From assembly GCF_000284375.1 (NCBI RefSeq), contig NC_017249.1, positions 7,867,001 through 7,931,000 on the forward strand: a DNA stretch of 64,000 bases, written 5' to 3'. The notes below the pieces were generated by a model. It was not told the DNA's origin, searched no databases, and saw only the letters and a list, made by a program, of their open reading frames with translations. Below are positions 1-8,064 of this stretch, piece by piece; position 1 is the first letter of the stretch; every line of letters begins with the position of its first letter. The position numbers and the translations under genes were made by a program. Origin of the DNA: Bradyrhizobium japonicum USDA 6 (lineage in GTDB: Bacteria > Pseudomonadota > Alphaproteobacteria > Rhizobiales > Xanthobacteraceae).

Positions 1-1031
1 CGCCCCGCCTGCGCTGCCGCGATACGGATGAACCTGTCGGTGACGAACTGGTTGATATCGAGATCGCTGTCCGCGCGCTTGAGCAGCTTCAGCGTCTTGA
101 TCGAGGTTGCGACCGCCTGGCGGTACTCCGGCTTCCAGGTCACATCGCGGGTCTGGAGACCGAGCGGCCCGTGAAAGAGGTAGTCGACCTCCGCCTCGAT
201 GCCGGTCACCTTCGCGATCAGCTCGCTGTACTTCTCCGGCTCTTCGGCGACCAGGCGATCCGCCTCCAGCGCCGCGCGCAGATAGGCGACGACGATCTCG
301 GGATATTTCTCGGCATAATCGGCATCGACCAGCCCGCCGTGGAACGTCGGGGCATTGGCCTGCGCGCCGTCAAACATCTTGCGCGCGAAGCCGCGCCACG
401 GGAACAGTTCGGCGAACGGAACGAAGTCGGCATGCGCCTCGATCTTGCCGGCCTGCAAGGCCGGCCCCGCAACCTCCGGCGCCTGCGTGATGATGTTGAC
501 GTCGGTCTCGGGATTCCAGCCCTTGGCCTCGATCGCGCGGAGCAGCATGCCGTGCGAGGTCGAGGCGAAGGGAACCGAGATGGTCTTGCCTTTGAGCTCA
601 TCGAGCGACTGCACCGGCGAGCTCGACGGCACCACGATGCCGTTGCCACTGCCTTTCGTGCTGCCGGACAGCACGCTGATGAAGAGGCTGCGGCGGCCAG
701 CCTTCTGGAACGCCACGCCGTTCAGCGAGCCCGGAAAGTCAGCCATCGCGCCGAAATCGAGCTTGCCCGCGACCATCTCGTTGGTGAGCGGCGCCCCGCT
801 CGTAAAATTCTTCCACTGGATGTCGTAGGTGACATCCTTGTACTTGCCGTCATGGGGCAAAAATTTCTCGAGCAGCTTGAGCTCGCGAATGAGCAGTCCG
901 CCGGTCGCGCAATTGATCGTCGTGTCCTGCGTCCCGACTGCCACACGGATCGTCTCCGCCTGGGCCGGCGCGAACATCGCAACGGTGATGGCCACGGCCA
1001 CACTGAGTCTCAAAGAGCTGAATTCGATCAT
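1..1031 (-). CDS. ABC transporter substrate-binding protein, sulfonate/nitrate/taurine (NMT1-like) type, C-terminus cut by window edge
   Basis: Reading leftward from an ATG at 1031, preceded by a GAGGA ribosome-binding site, gives about 343 residues with no stop before the window edge, so the protein is partial. Residues 1-25 form a Sec signal peptide ending in AQA. The mature part has the two-lobed periplasmic-binding layout of the taurine/sulfonate/nitrate family, including the characteristic 'NEMVAGKLDFGAMADFP' stretch. It should capture a small anionic or organosulfur ligand in the periplasm for an ABC importer whose other subunits would lie to the left. The ligand cannot be read from sequence. 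Confidence 0.8.
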   Translation of the reverse strand, partial: MIEFSSLRLSVAVAITVAMFAPAQAETIRVAVGTQDTTINCATGGLLIRELKLLEKFLPHDGKYKDVTYDIQWKNFTSGAPLTNEMVAGKLDFGAMADFPGSLNGVAFQKAGRRSLFISVLSGSTKGSGNGIVVPSSSPVQSLDELKGKTISVPFASTSHGMLLRAIEAKGWNPETDVNIITQAPEVAGPALQAGKIEAHADFVPFAELFPWRGFARKMFDGAQANAPTFHGGLVDADYAEKYPEIVVAYLRAALEADRLVAEEPEKYSELIAKVTGIEAEVDYLFHGPLGLQTRDVTWKPEYRQAVATSIKTLKLLKRADSDLDINQFVTDRFIRIAAAQAG

Positions 1032-1335
1032 CGAACTGTCCTCGGGAGGCCGGGCGCGCGCCGGCAACAACGCTGGCCGGCACTATCGAAGGCGCGGCGC
1101 AACGCTTGAAGCAATTACTTGCATCGCTGTCGCGGGACGTTCGCGTCATGATTCCGTCGCGCGACGACGCAAAGGATTTTCTCAAGCCGAAGCCATGGAG
1201 AGAGGAATCGTTTCGCAGCCGGTCGCCGCACACATCAAGCTTTGCTAAGTGATTTGGAACGATCGCAAAGAGATGGACATCGCACCACCGCCGCACTTAC
1301 CTATTCGCAAGCCCCTGGAGAGCTGACGGATTGCG
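1032..1335. other. Divergent intergenic region, no gene seen
   Basis: About 300 bases separate the leftward binding-protein gene from the rightward Crp/Fnr gene. The stretch must hold both promoters. I see no convincing RNA gene, repeat or small ORF, and no clear Fnr-type palindrome. Confidence 0.5.
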
Positions 1336-2175
1336 ATGACCATACTCAAGGAAGCTGCCGCGACCGAGCCTGCCGCTTTCGCCGACCGGCCTCATGCAGG
1401 CGTTCCGTTCGACTGGACCGACCACAAGAAGACGCGGCGGATCCGCAGCACACGTGCAAGGCCCGCAAGCTCGGCGCTGTTCATGAGCGAGACGATCGAC
1501 GGGCTGAATGCCGGCGCGCATTTCCTCGACCGCTTGTCCGCGTCGGAGCAGGCGCGCGTGCACGCGGCCGGCCGCATCATCACGGTGCCGCAGGGCGAAA
1601 TGGTGTTCAGCCAGGGCGATGGCCACGACGGCATCTTCATCATCCGCCGCGGGCAGGTGCGGGTCTATTACACGGCGCCGTCCGGGCGCGAAATCACGCT
1701 CGCCTATTGGACACCCGGACATTTCATCGGTGGTCCGGAGATTTCCGGCGGCGGCATTCACATGTGGTCGGGCATCGCCATCGAGGCCTGCGAGATCGCG
1801 GCGCTGTCCGGGCCGGCGCTCGAGAAGCTCTTGACTGGCATGCCGAGCTTCGCGCTTGCGCTGATCGACGGCCTCATCGCCAAGGGCAAATGCTACTCCT
1901 CGATGGCGCAGATCCTCGGCACGCGCTCGGTGATCGAGCGGCTGGCGCAGTTCCTGCTCACGCTGTCGGAGTTGCACGGCACGGCCGACGGCGACACCAT
2001 CGTCATCAACCGCAAGATCACCCATGACCAGATCGCCGCCATGGTCGGCTCGACCCGGCAATGGGTGACGATGATGCTGAAGCGTTTCCAGAACCGCCGC
2101 ATCATCGCCATCGACGGCAGCAGCATCCGGATCAGGCGGATCGATCTGCTGGAGCAGATTTTGTTCAGGGATTGA
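1336..2175 (+). CDS. Crp/Fnr family transcriptional regulator
   Basis: Up to 279 residues. A cyclic-nucleotide-binding-type beta-barrel covers roughly residues 55-170, with the typical 'QGDGHDGIFIIRRGQVRVY' core, and a C-terminal winged helix with the DNA-recognition segment 'ITHDQIAAMVGSTRQWVT' lies near residues 220-240. There is no N-terminal cysteine cluster, so it is not an oxygen-sensing FNR proper. The start at 1336 has GGAG 15 bases upstream. An in-frame ATG at 1483 would remove a poorly conserved 49-residue leader and may be the true start. It is divergent from the binding-protein gene, which it might regulate (inference). Confidence 0.85.
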   Translation: MTILKEAAATEPAAFADRPHAGVPFDWTDHKKTRRIRSTRARPASSALFMSETIDGLNAGAHFLDRLSASEQARVHAAGRIITVPQGEMVFSQGDGHDGIFIIRRGQVRVYYTAPSGREITLAYWTPGHFIGGPEISGGGIHMWSGIAIEACEIAALSGPALEKLLTGMPSFALALIDGLIAKGKCYSSMAQILGTRSVIERLAQFLLTLSELHGTADGDTIVINRKITHDQIAAMVGSTRQWVTMMLKRFQNRRIIAIDGSSIRIRRIDLLEQILFRD

Positions 2176-2246
2176 GGTTCGCCTCTGTCCGCAGGGAGGC
2201 GTTGTCGCTCATGGCTTTAGCACTATGGGCGTTGAAGCTTCCACGG

Positions 2247-2370
2247 CGTCATGGCCGGGCTTGTCCCGGCCATCCACGCCTTACCCCGCGCGCAAAGCTC
2301 GTGGATGCCCGGGCCCTCGCCTCGCCGAAGCGGCTTCGGCCGCGCAGGCGGGACAAGCCCGGGCATGACG
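2247..2370. repeat. Dispersed palindromic repeat (GTCATGGCCGGGC family)
   Basis: The left arm (2248-2279, beginning CGTCATGGCCGGGCTTGTCC) is mirrored by right-arm pieces at 2300-2315 and 2349-2370. A shorter copy of the same family lies at 29287-29338. This is a REP-like intergenic element between the Crp/Fnr gene and the convergent deacetylase gene, and may act as a transcript-end hairpin. Confidence 0.75.
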
Positions 2371-2393
2371 GCCTACGCGGGGAGAGGTGAAGA

Positions 2394-3419
2394 TCACCGC
2401 GCCTCTTCAAACCCGGCCAGCACCGAGGTCAGGTTGGCGCCCAGAATATCCGAGAGATAGCCGCCCTCCTGCACGAACACGGTCGGCAGGCCCAGCTTCG
2501 CGATCGCCTGGCCGATGCGGCGGAAGCCCGGCGTGGTGACGGCGAGACCCTTCAGTGGATCGTGCTCGGAGGCGTCGAGGCCGAGTGCGATGACGAGGGC
2601 GCCGGGGGCAAAGGATTCGATCGCCCTGCGCGCGACATCCATCGCCTGGATATAGCCGTCGTCGCCGGTGCCGATGGCCAGGGGGATGTTGAGATTGGCG
2701 CCGAGGCCGGGTCCTTCGCCGCGCTCATGCGCGTAGCCCCACACATAAGGATAGTACGCGATGGGGTCGGCGTGGATCGACACCGTGTAGACGTCAGGGC
2801 GCGCGTAGAAGATTCCTTGCGTGCCGTTGCCGTGATGGACGTCGACGTCCAGGATCACGACGCGCTCATGCTTCAATCGCAGATGCGCGGCTGCGATCGC
2901 GCTGTTGTTGAGGAAGCAGAAGCCACCGGCCATGTCGCGGTAGGCGTGATGACCGGGCGGACGGCAGAGCGCATAGGTCGCATCCTCGCCGTCCATCACC
3001 ATCTGCGCGGCCGTGACCGCAACGTCGGTGGCGGCGCAGGCCGCAGCCCAGGTGCCGGGACCAATCGGCGCCGCGGTATCGGCGGTGTGCCAGCCGAGGC
3101 GGCCTACGATGTGAGTGGGATAGGTCCCGGCATGACGCACGGGATGGATGTTGCCGATCATTTCCGGGCCGGAATCGCCGAGCGCGGTCCAGGCGTCCCA
3201 GGCTTCGCTGAGGAACGACAGATATTCCGGGCTGTGAATCCGCGCACGCGGCCCCTGCCCGAAGGTCGTCGGTTCGACCAGCTGATGCTTGCCGTCCTTC
3301 AACCCCTTGAGCAGGCGATCGGCGCGCTCGGGCTGCTCCGTGGTGCGCTTGACGACACCGCGAACCAGGAAGAATTGCGGATCGTGGCTGCGATGCAGCT
3401 CGGTATGGACGGCTTTCAC
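2394..3419 (-). CDS. Histone-deacetylase-superfamily amidohydrolase, acetylpolyamine amidohydrolase-like
   Basis: 341 residues, the usual length for bacterial class II HDAC-like enzymes. The active site is complete: His157-His158 in 'RPPGHH', zinc ligands Asp193 and His195 in 'DVDVHHGNG', and Asp282 in 'LGLDASEHDP'. The N-terminal part and the 'GTWAAACAATDVAVTAAQ' segment match acetylpolyamine amidohydrolases better than AcuC-type proteins. The expected reaction is zinc-dependent hydrolysis of N-acetyl groups from acetylpolyamines or acetyl-lysine in the cytoplasm. Polyamine-linked genes about 7 kb away (PuuB-like oxidase, transaminase) are consistent with this but do not prove it. Substrate choice is inferred from family resemblance. 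Confidence 0.85.
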   Translation of the reverse strand: MKAVHTELHRSHDPQFFLVRGVVKRTTEQPERADRLLKGLKDGKHQLVEPTTFGQGPRARIHSPEYLSFLSEAWDAWTALGDSGPEMIGNIHPVRHAGTYPTHIVGRLGWHTADTAAPIGPGTWAAACAATDVAVTAAQMVMDGEDATYALCRPPGHHAYRDMAGGFCFLNNSAIAAAHLRLKHERVVILDVDVHHGNGTQGIFYARPDVYTVSIHADPIAYYPYVWGYAHERGEGPGLGANLNIPLAIGTGDDGYIQAMDVARRAIESFAPGALVIALGLDASEHDPLKGLAVTTPGFRRIGQAIAKLGLPTVFVQEGGYLSDILGANLTSVLAGFEEAR

Positions 3420-3546
3420 TCAAACACTCCGTGGTCGCGTTGACGGTGCCCACAGATGTCTAAATGCCTGCGGCGGCCAGATGCAAGCAAGAAGAATGCC
3501 GCCGTTTCGGTGCTGCTCTGCGCCGGAGACAGACCGCCCGTGACGC

Positions 3547-4488
3547 TCAGCAGCGCCCGCGCTGGACGCAGTGCTCGCGGCCCTGCTGGTCGGTGCGGAA
3601 GGACTCGACGAAGCCGCCCTGACGCTGGGTGACGAACACGGTCTTGCCGTCGCTGCCGCCGAAGGCGAGATTGGTCGGCTCCTTGCCTTTCAGCGCGATC
3701 TCCCGTTCGACCGCGCCATTGGGCTTCATCAGCGCGATGGTGCCCTTGAGGATGCGCGCGACATACAGACGGCCGGCGACGTCGGTGCGCAGGCCGTCGA
3801 CGGTGTCGGGCTGAAAGGCTTTGACGAGTTTTGCACCGGTGAGTTCGTTGCCGCGGACGGTGTAGGACCAGATTTCGCCGCTGCTGGATTCCCCGACATA
3901 GAGCGTCTTGCCGTCAGGGCTGAGGTCGATGCCGTTGGTGGTGCCCATCGCGCGCGGCGCCGACATCACCTGCCCCTGCACCGTGCCGTCCGCAGATTTG
4001 GCGATGCGCCAGATGTGGCCTTCCCTGCCTTTCCAGTTCGGATCGCTCGCATAGATCGTGCCGTCGCGCGCGACCGTGATGTCGTTGGGCTGGTTCATCT
4101 CGTCGGAATGAAACCAGACGACGGGCTCGCTCGCGCCCTTCCGGATCGCGAAGATGTTGTGCTTCTTGTAGTCGGCGATGAACATCGTGCCGTCACGCGC
4201 GAAGCGGATGGCATTGCCGACGCTGCCCTGGGGCAGTGCCGTGAACTGCTCCGAAGCGGCGCCGCCCACCGGCAGCTTGCCGATGGTGCCGGGCTTGCCA
4301 AAGTTGACCACGAAGAGATTGCCGTCGAGATCGGCAGCGGGTCCTTCGATGCCGAAGGTGTATTCGCCTGGCGGCGTCACCTGCACGCTTTCGAACAGCT
4401 TTGTTTCCGCATGGGCCGGCGATGCCGCGATGACGAGAAGAACGCTACTGCACAGGCACCAGAAATTCCTGCCGGATGTAATAGCCAT
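3547..4488 (-). CDS. Exported SMP-30/gluconolactonase/LRE-like beta-propeller protein
   Basis: 313 residues from an ATG at 4488; an in-frame ATG at 4509 would add seven residues. The N-terminus is a signal peptide ending near 'SPAHA', so the protein is periplasmic. Repeated segments such as 'PNDITVARDGTIYASDPNW' and 'GIDLSPDGKTLYVGESSSGE' are six-bladed SMP-30/NHL propeller blades. The family includes lactone hydrolases needing a divalent metal, but I cannot confirm catalysis. The start lies inside the end of the upstream PQQ-dehydrogenase-like gene, so the two are translationally linked and probably act on the same sugar or lactone pathway. Confidence 0.8.
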   Translation of the reverse strand: MAITSGRNFWCLCSSVLLVIAASPAHAETKLFESVQVTPPGEYTFGIEGPAADLDGNLFVVNFGKPGTIGKLPVGGAASEQFTALPQGSVGNAIRFARDGTMFIADYKKHNIFAIRKGASEPVVWFHSDEMNQPNDITVARDGTIYASDPNWKGREGHIWRIAKSADGTVQGQVMSAPRAMGTTNGIDLSPDGKTLYVGESSSGEIWSYTVRGNELTGAKLVKAFQPDTVDGLRTDVAGRLYVARILKGTIALMKPNGAVEREIALKGKEPTNLAFGGSDGKTVFVTQRQGGFVESFRTDQQGREHCVQRGRC

Positions 4489-6514
4489 CGCCGTCGCTGC
4501 ACTCGCCATTCAGATAGGGGTCGGCAGGCCGGAAGAATCGGCTGAAGCCGGGTTTGTCTACAGCGCTCCTTTGTGTCACGACAACGACCTTGGCGGCCGG
4601 TATTTCGCCGCATTCCTTGTTGGTCTTGCCAAAGAACTTGCGCTGCGGCGGGCCGGACTTGATCTGCATCCGCGTGCCCGGAACCATTTTCGCAACCAGC
4701 AGGTCCGCGGTATCGAGCAGGCGCGTGTAGCCAGGTTCGGTCCTGGGCAGGCTTTCACCGCCCGGCGGCATCAGCTTCTCGGCGCCGATGCCGCGCAGCC
4801 GCGTGCGCAGCTTGCCGGAGCCTGGATCGCCCGGATAGATCCAGCCGTCCTGCGACAGCATGAAGCGTAGCACCGTCGCGTCCTTTTCCGCTTCCGATTG
4901 TCCTGCCTTCAGGCCGAAATCCGAATGGCAGCCGACGCAATGCTTCTCGACGAGGCCCTTGCGCAGCGTGGTGAGCCGGACACCGTTCTGCGCGTCCCTG
5001 GCGACGAAGGCCGCGAGCTGGTCGATCATCGCCTGGCTGCGCGCGTCGCAAGGCAGTGGCACCGGCGCGTCACCCCCGGCGCGATCGATGCGGATCACGG
5101 TCTTGTTCTTGTCCTCGACCAGCCAGATTGCGCCGTCCTCCGCGACCGTCAGGCCGACAGGCGCTCCTTGCGGCCGCGCGCCGTTGACGCGGTGCCAGCC
5201 TGCGATCAGCTCGTCGAATGGCGCGGCGGCGACGTTGCCGGCGTCGGTCTGAAAGCTGTGGGTCGGGTCGGCCGCGCAACTGACGTGGTAGCGCACCGGC
5301 GCCGGGGCAGGCTTCGGGAAGCCATGGTCGTCGACGTCATAGACGAGGACGCGGCTGCCGGTCGGACGATAGCCGTGCAGGCCGACCAGCAGCTTGCCTT
5401 CCAGCTCCGGGAATTTCGCGCCGTGATAATACAGCATCGCGAGCGGCGCACCGTGCGGCGGCATCAGCGAGAACGGTGCCTTGTAGAGCGCATTGGCCGT
5501 GCAGAGCGACTTGTAGACCCCGGATTGCAGCACGAGCTTGAATTCGGGGCTCGGCGTCGACAGGTCGTAGCAATAGGGCCAGCCATAATGCCTGCCCTGC
5601 TCGATCGCGTTGATCTCCTCGTTCGGCTCGAAGATGTCGAGCAGGTCGCGGCCGTTCTCGCCTTGCAGGAAGGCGTAGCCGGCATCGGGAAAATTCGGAT
5701 GCAGCGCCAGCGCCATCGAATTGCGCAGGCCGCGCGCATAGACGATATGCGGCGGGTCGGGATCGCCCGGCCTCAGCGCCGGGAAGACGCCGCCCGCGGG
5801 CGGTGTGAACAGCCAGATCGAGGCCATCGCGGACGCGCCCTCGGCCGCCGCGCATGGTTTTGCGATCGGCGCCGACGTGATGCAGTCGTCGCTGTGCGAG
5901 CCGACATTGACGAACAGCCGCCCGGTCCTGTCAAAGACGAATTGCTTGAGCGGATGCGCACTCTCGTCAAGCCTGGTGCCGTCAGGCAATGTGATCCGGC
6001 GGCCGGGCATGTGCCGGATGATGGTCTCGACCGTGCTACGGGGATTGTCGGCGAGCGGGTCGAACCGGAAGATCGTCTCCGCGGTCGAGGCGTACAACTT
6101 CTTGTCCGGGCCAATCACGAGGCCGAACGGATATTCGACGGCGGTCAGCAGCTCCTTGAACCGCTGCCCCTGCGGCGCATGCGGATCGAGCAGCAGCAGC
6201 CGTCCATCGGTGTGGCCCCAGCCCCCCATGTCGGCGATCACGAACAGGTCACGGCCCGGCACCTGGATGATCGCGCGCGGAAATTTCAGGCGATCCTCTT
6301 CGGAGGCGACGAGACCGGCGCAGAATCCCGCCTTCATGTCGATCTGGATTCTGGGAAAGGCGAGATCGCCGCTGCCGCAGGTTTCCGCGCCGATCGCGTA
6401 GCCGCTCTTCCTCACCGGCTCGGAGGAGGCTCCCGGGGCAAGACCGAACAGCACTCCGGCGACGATCGCCGCAAACAGGCTTCGGCGTTCATGCCAGAAT
6501 GTGAGCTGGTTCAC
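4445..6514 (-). CDS. Periplasmic PQQ-dependent sugar/sorbosone dehydrogenase-like protein with C-terminal haem c domain
   Basis: About 689 residues from a GTG at 6514 that follows a GGGGGA Shine-Dalgarno; an ATG at 6556 is possible. A signal peptide is followed by a soluble glucose-dehydrogenase-like propeller, with segments such as 'ARGLRNSMALALHPNF' and 'INAIEQGRHYGWPYCYDL'. Near residue 550 a single haem-binding site 'CVGCH' begins a cytochrome c-like module, followed by a conserved tail containing 'KECGEIPAAKVVVV'. The expected role is oxidation of a sugar or alcohol in the periplasm with electrons passed to haem. The following SMP-30-like gene overlaps its end by 44 bases. Substrate is unknown. 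Confidence 0.8.
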   Translation of the reverse strand: MNQLTFWHERRSLFAAIVAGVLFGLAPGASSEPVRKSGYAIGAETCGSGDLAFPRIQIDMKAGFCAGLVASEEDRLKFPRAIIQVPGRDLFVIADMGGWGHTDGRLLLLDPHAPQGQRFKELLTAVEYPFGLVIGPDKKLYASTAETIFRFDPLADNPRSTVETIIRHMPGRRITLPDGTRLDESAHPLKQFVFDRTGRLFVNVGSHSDDCITSAPIAKPCAAAEGASAMASIWLFTPPAGGVFPALRPGDPDPPHIVYARGLRNSMALALHPNFPDAGYAFLQGENGRDLLDIFEPNEEINAIEQGRHYGWPYCYDLSTPSPEFKLVLQSGVYKSLCTANALYKAPFSLMPPHGAPLAMLYYHGAKFPELEGKLLVGLHGYRPTGSRVLVYDVDDHGFPKPAPAPVRYHVSCAADPTHSFQTDAGNVAAAPFDELIAGWHRVNGARPQGAPVGLTVAEDGAIWLVEDKNKTVIRIDRAGGDAPVPLPCDARSQAMIDQLAAFVARDAQNGVRLTTLRKGLVEKHCVGCHSDFGLKAGQSEAEKDATVLRFMLSQDGWIYPGDPGSGKLRTRLRGIGAEKLMPPGGESLPRTEPGYTRLLDTADLLVAKMVPGTRMQIKSGPPQRKFFGKTNKECGEIPAAKVVVVTQRSAVDKPGFSRFFRPADPYLNGECSDGDGYYIRQEFLVPVQ

Positions 6515-6721
6515 GGCGGTCCCCCGGACTTTCGGTCCAAAGTTGTTCCATGCCATGGGAACGCCGTCCAGTTGATCATCACCCCCCTGTGATCAAACCC
6601 GCTCGGGCCTTCGGAGCGACCAATCTCCGTAAATTCCCTTACCGGGCTCGCCCCGAATGTTTCGCGAAGGCCTCGGGTGGTATCGGTTTGCCATCCCAAT
6701 CGCTCCCGACAGGAGATGCAT

Positions 6722-6955
6722 ATGGTCCAGGTCTATTTTCACTGCTCCAACACCGAAGGCACGCTGATCGATCGCAGCGGCACCGCGGTGGCCAGCCTGA
6801 CCGAGGCGCGTGACCGTGCGGCCCAGATCATGCACTCGATGATCTACACCCCGGGTGCCGAAGACTGGCGCGACTGGGTGATTCATGTCAGCGGCTCCGA
6901 CGGCGAGGAGATCTTCGACCTTCCCTTCACTGCCATGCTCGGCAAGCCGCATTGA
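6722..6955 (+). CDS. DUF6894 family small protein
   Basis: 77 residues starting at the second of two close ATGs; AGGAG at 6711-6715 gives correct spacing to 6722. The 'VQVYFHC' start and the downstream 'TEARDRAAQIM' helix match the DUF6894 family, small soluble proteins abundant in Bradyrhizobium and relatives with no established function. No signal peptide or membrane segment. A 58-codon ORF follows nine bases later and could be co-transcribed. Confidence 0.75.
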   Translation: MVQVYFHCSNTEGTLIDRSGTAVASLTEARDRAAQIMHSMIYTPGAEDWRDWVIHVSGSDGEEIFDLPFTAMLGKPH

Positions 6956-6964
6956 GGTGATGCC

Positions 6965-7141
6965 GTGCTGTTCGCTTCATTAACCCTGCTCTGCCAGCCC
7001 CTCAACTTCGTCGCCACCAAGTGGCAGAAGCTGGTGCGGATCGCAGGCAACCCCTACCGCCCCGAGCTTCACTACATGCGCGGGCCTGGCCCGAAATGGC
7101 ACGCCAAATATCAGGCCAGCCGACTGGATCGCAGGCTCTGA
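6965..7141 (+). CDS. Possible 58-residue small protein
   Basis: A GTG at 6965 opens 58 codons ending at TGA 7139-7141. GAGGTGA overlapping the stop of the DUF6894 gene provides a ribosome-binding site. The predicted peptide begins with a hydrophobic stretch (VLFASLTLLCQPLNFVATKW) and ends in a basic tail rich in Arg, Lys, Trp and His. I do not recognise it. The good SD and coupling to the upstream stop support a real gene; the lack of a known family is against it. Confidence 0.45.
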   Translation: MLFASLTLLCQPLNFVATKWQKLVRIAGNPYRPELHYMRGPGPKWHAKYQASRLDRRL

Positions 7142-7162
7142 GCGCAGTCCGCGGCTGCTCCC

Positions 7163-7936
7163 CTACTTCCCCGTAAACTTCGCCTTGCGCTTCTCGACGA
7201 AAGCGGCGCGGCCCTCGATGGCGTCGGCGCTCTTGCGGATCGTGGCCTGAACCTCGATCTCGCGGCGGAACTGTGCCTCGTAATCCGCATGCTCGCTCTC
7301 CTCGACAAGCGCGCGCGTTGCGACCAAAGCCCGCGTCGGTCCGTCCGCCAGACGGCGCGCCAGGGCCAGCGCCTCGTCCATCAGCTTCGCATCGTCGACG
7401 ACCTGACGCACCAGGCCGATCTCCTGGGCGCGTTCGGCCGTCAGGGGCTCGTTCAGCAACATCAGCTCGAGCGCGCGCTGCCGGCCGACCAGCCGCGGCA
7501 GCAGCCAAGTCGAACCGAGATCGGGCACCAGGGCGATGCGGCTGAACACCTGGATGAAGCTCGCCGACCGCGCCGCAACAATCATGTCGCCGGCCATCGC
7601 AAGGCTGAAGCCGCCGCCGGCCGCGACGCCGTTGACGGCGACCACGACAGGCACGCGGCATTCGCGCAACGCCTTGAACGCCGGCCAGTAGAAGCGCATC
7701 ACGCCGGCGGCGATGTCCTCGCCCAGCGCTTCGGACGCCTTCAAATTCTGTCCTGAGCAAAATCCGCGCCCCGCGCCGGTGAGGACCAGCGCGCGGACGT
7801 CCGCATCCCCGGTCATCTCGGCGACGGCGGCGGCGAGCGCGCCAAGCAGGTCCGGCGTCATCGCGTTCAGGCTTGCCGGCTCGTCGAGCGTCAAGATCCC
7901 AACCGCGCCATCCCGCGCCTGTTTCACACCTGCCAT
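7163..7936 (-). CDS. Enoyl-CoA hydratase/isomerase family protein, PaaG-like
   Basis: 257 residues from an ATG at 7936 preceded by GGGAGA; an upstream in-frame ATG at 8038 lacks conservation. It has the crotonase fold signatures: oxyanion-hole segments 'GAGRGFCSGQNL' and 'AVNGVAAGGGFSLAMAGD', and 'ALVPDLGSTWLLPR', which is typical of PaaG-like 2-(1,2-epoxy-1,2-dihydrophenyl)acetyl-CoA isomerases. The likely chemistry is hydration or isomerisation of an acyl-CoA double bond in the cytoplasm. No other phenylacetate genes are in view, so the pathway is open. It is divergent from the gamma-glutamyltransferase gene. Confidence 0.88.
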   Translation of the reverse strand: MAGVKQARDGAVGILTLDEPASLNAMTPDLLGALAAAVAEMTGDADVRALVLTGAGRGFCSGQNLKASEALGEDIAAGVMRFYWPAFKALRECRVPVVVAVNGVAAGGGFSLAMAGDMIVAARSASFIQVFSRIALVPDLGSTWLLPRLVGRQRALELMLLNEPLTAERAQEIGLVRQVVDDAKLMDEALALARRLADGPTRALVATRALVEESEHADYEAQFRREIEVQATIRKSADAIEGRAAFVEKRKAKFTGK

Positions 7937-8064
7937 GTCGCGTCTCCCTTTGGATTTTCTCGTTGGCGGCAATGTGCCATCCTTCGCGCTCCCCGCCGAT
8001 GCTGCTGCTTCCGCGTCAGCGCAACGAAGCCAGAACAACCGAATCCAGAGATCAAGACGACATC

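Noticed and set aside
4898..6592. 564-codon plus-strand frame over the PQQ-dehydrogenase-like gene
   Set aside because: Shadow frame. The minus strand carries a signal peptide, propeller motifs and a haem site.
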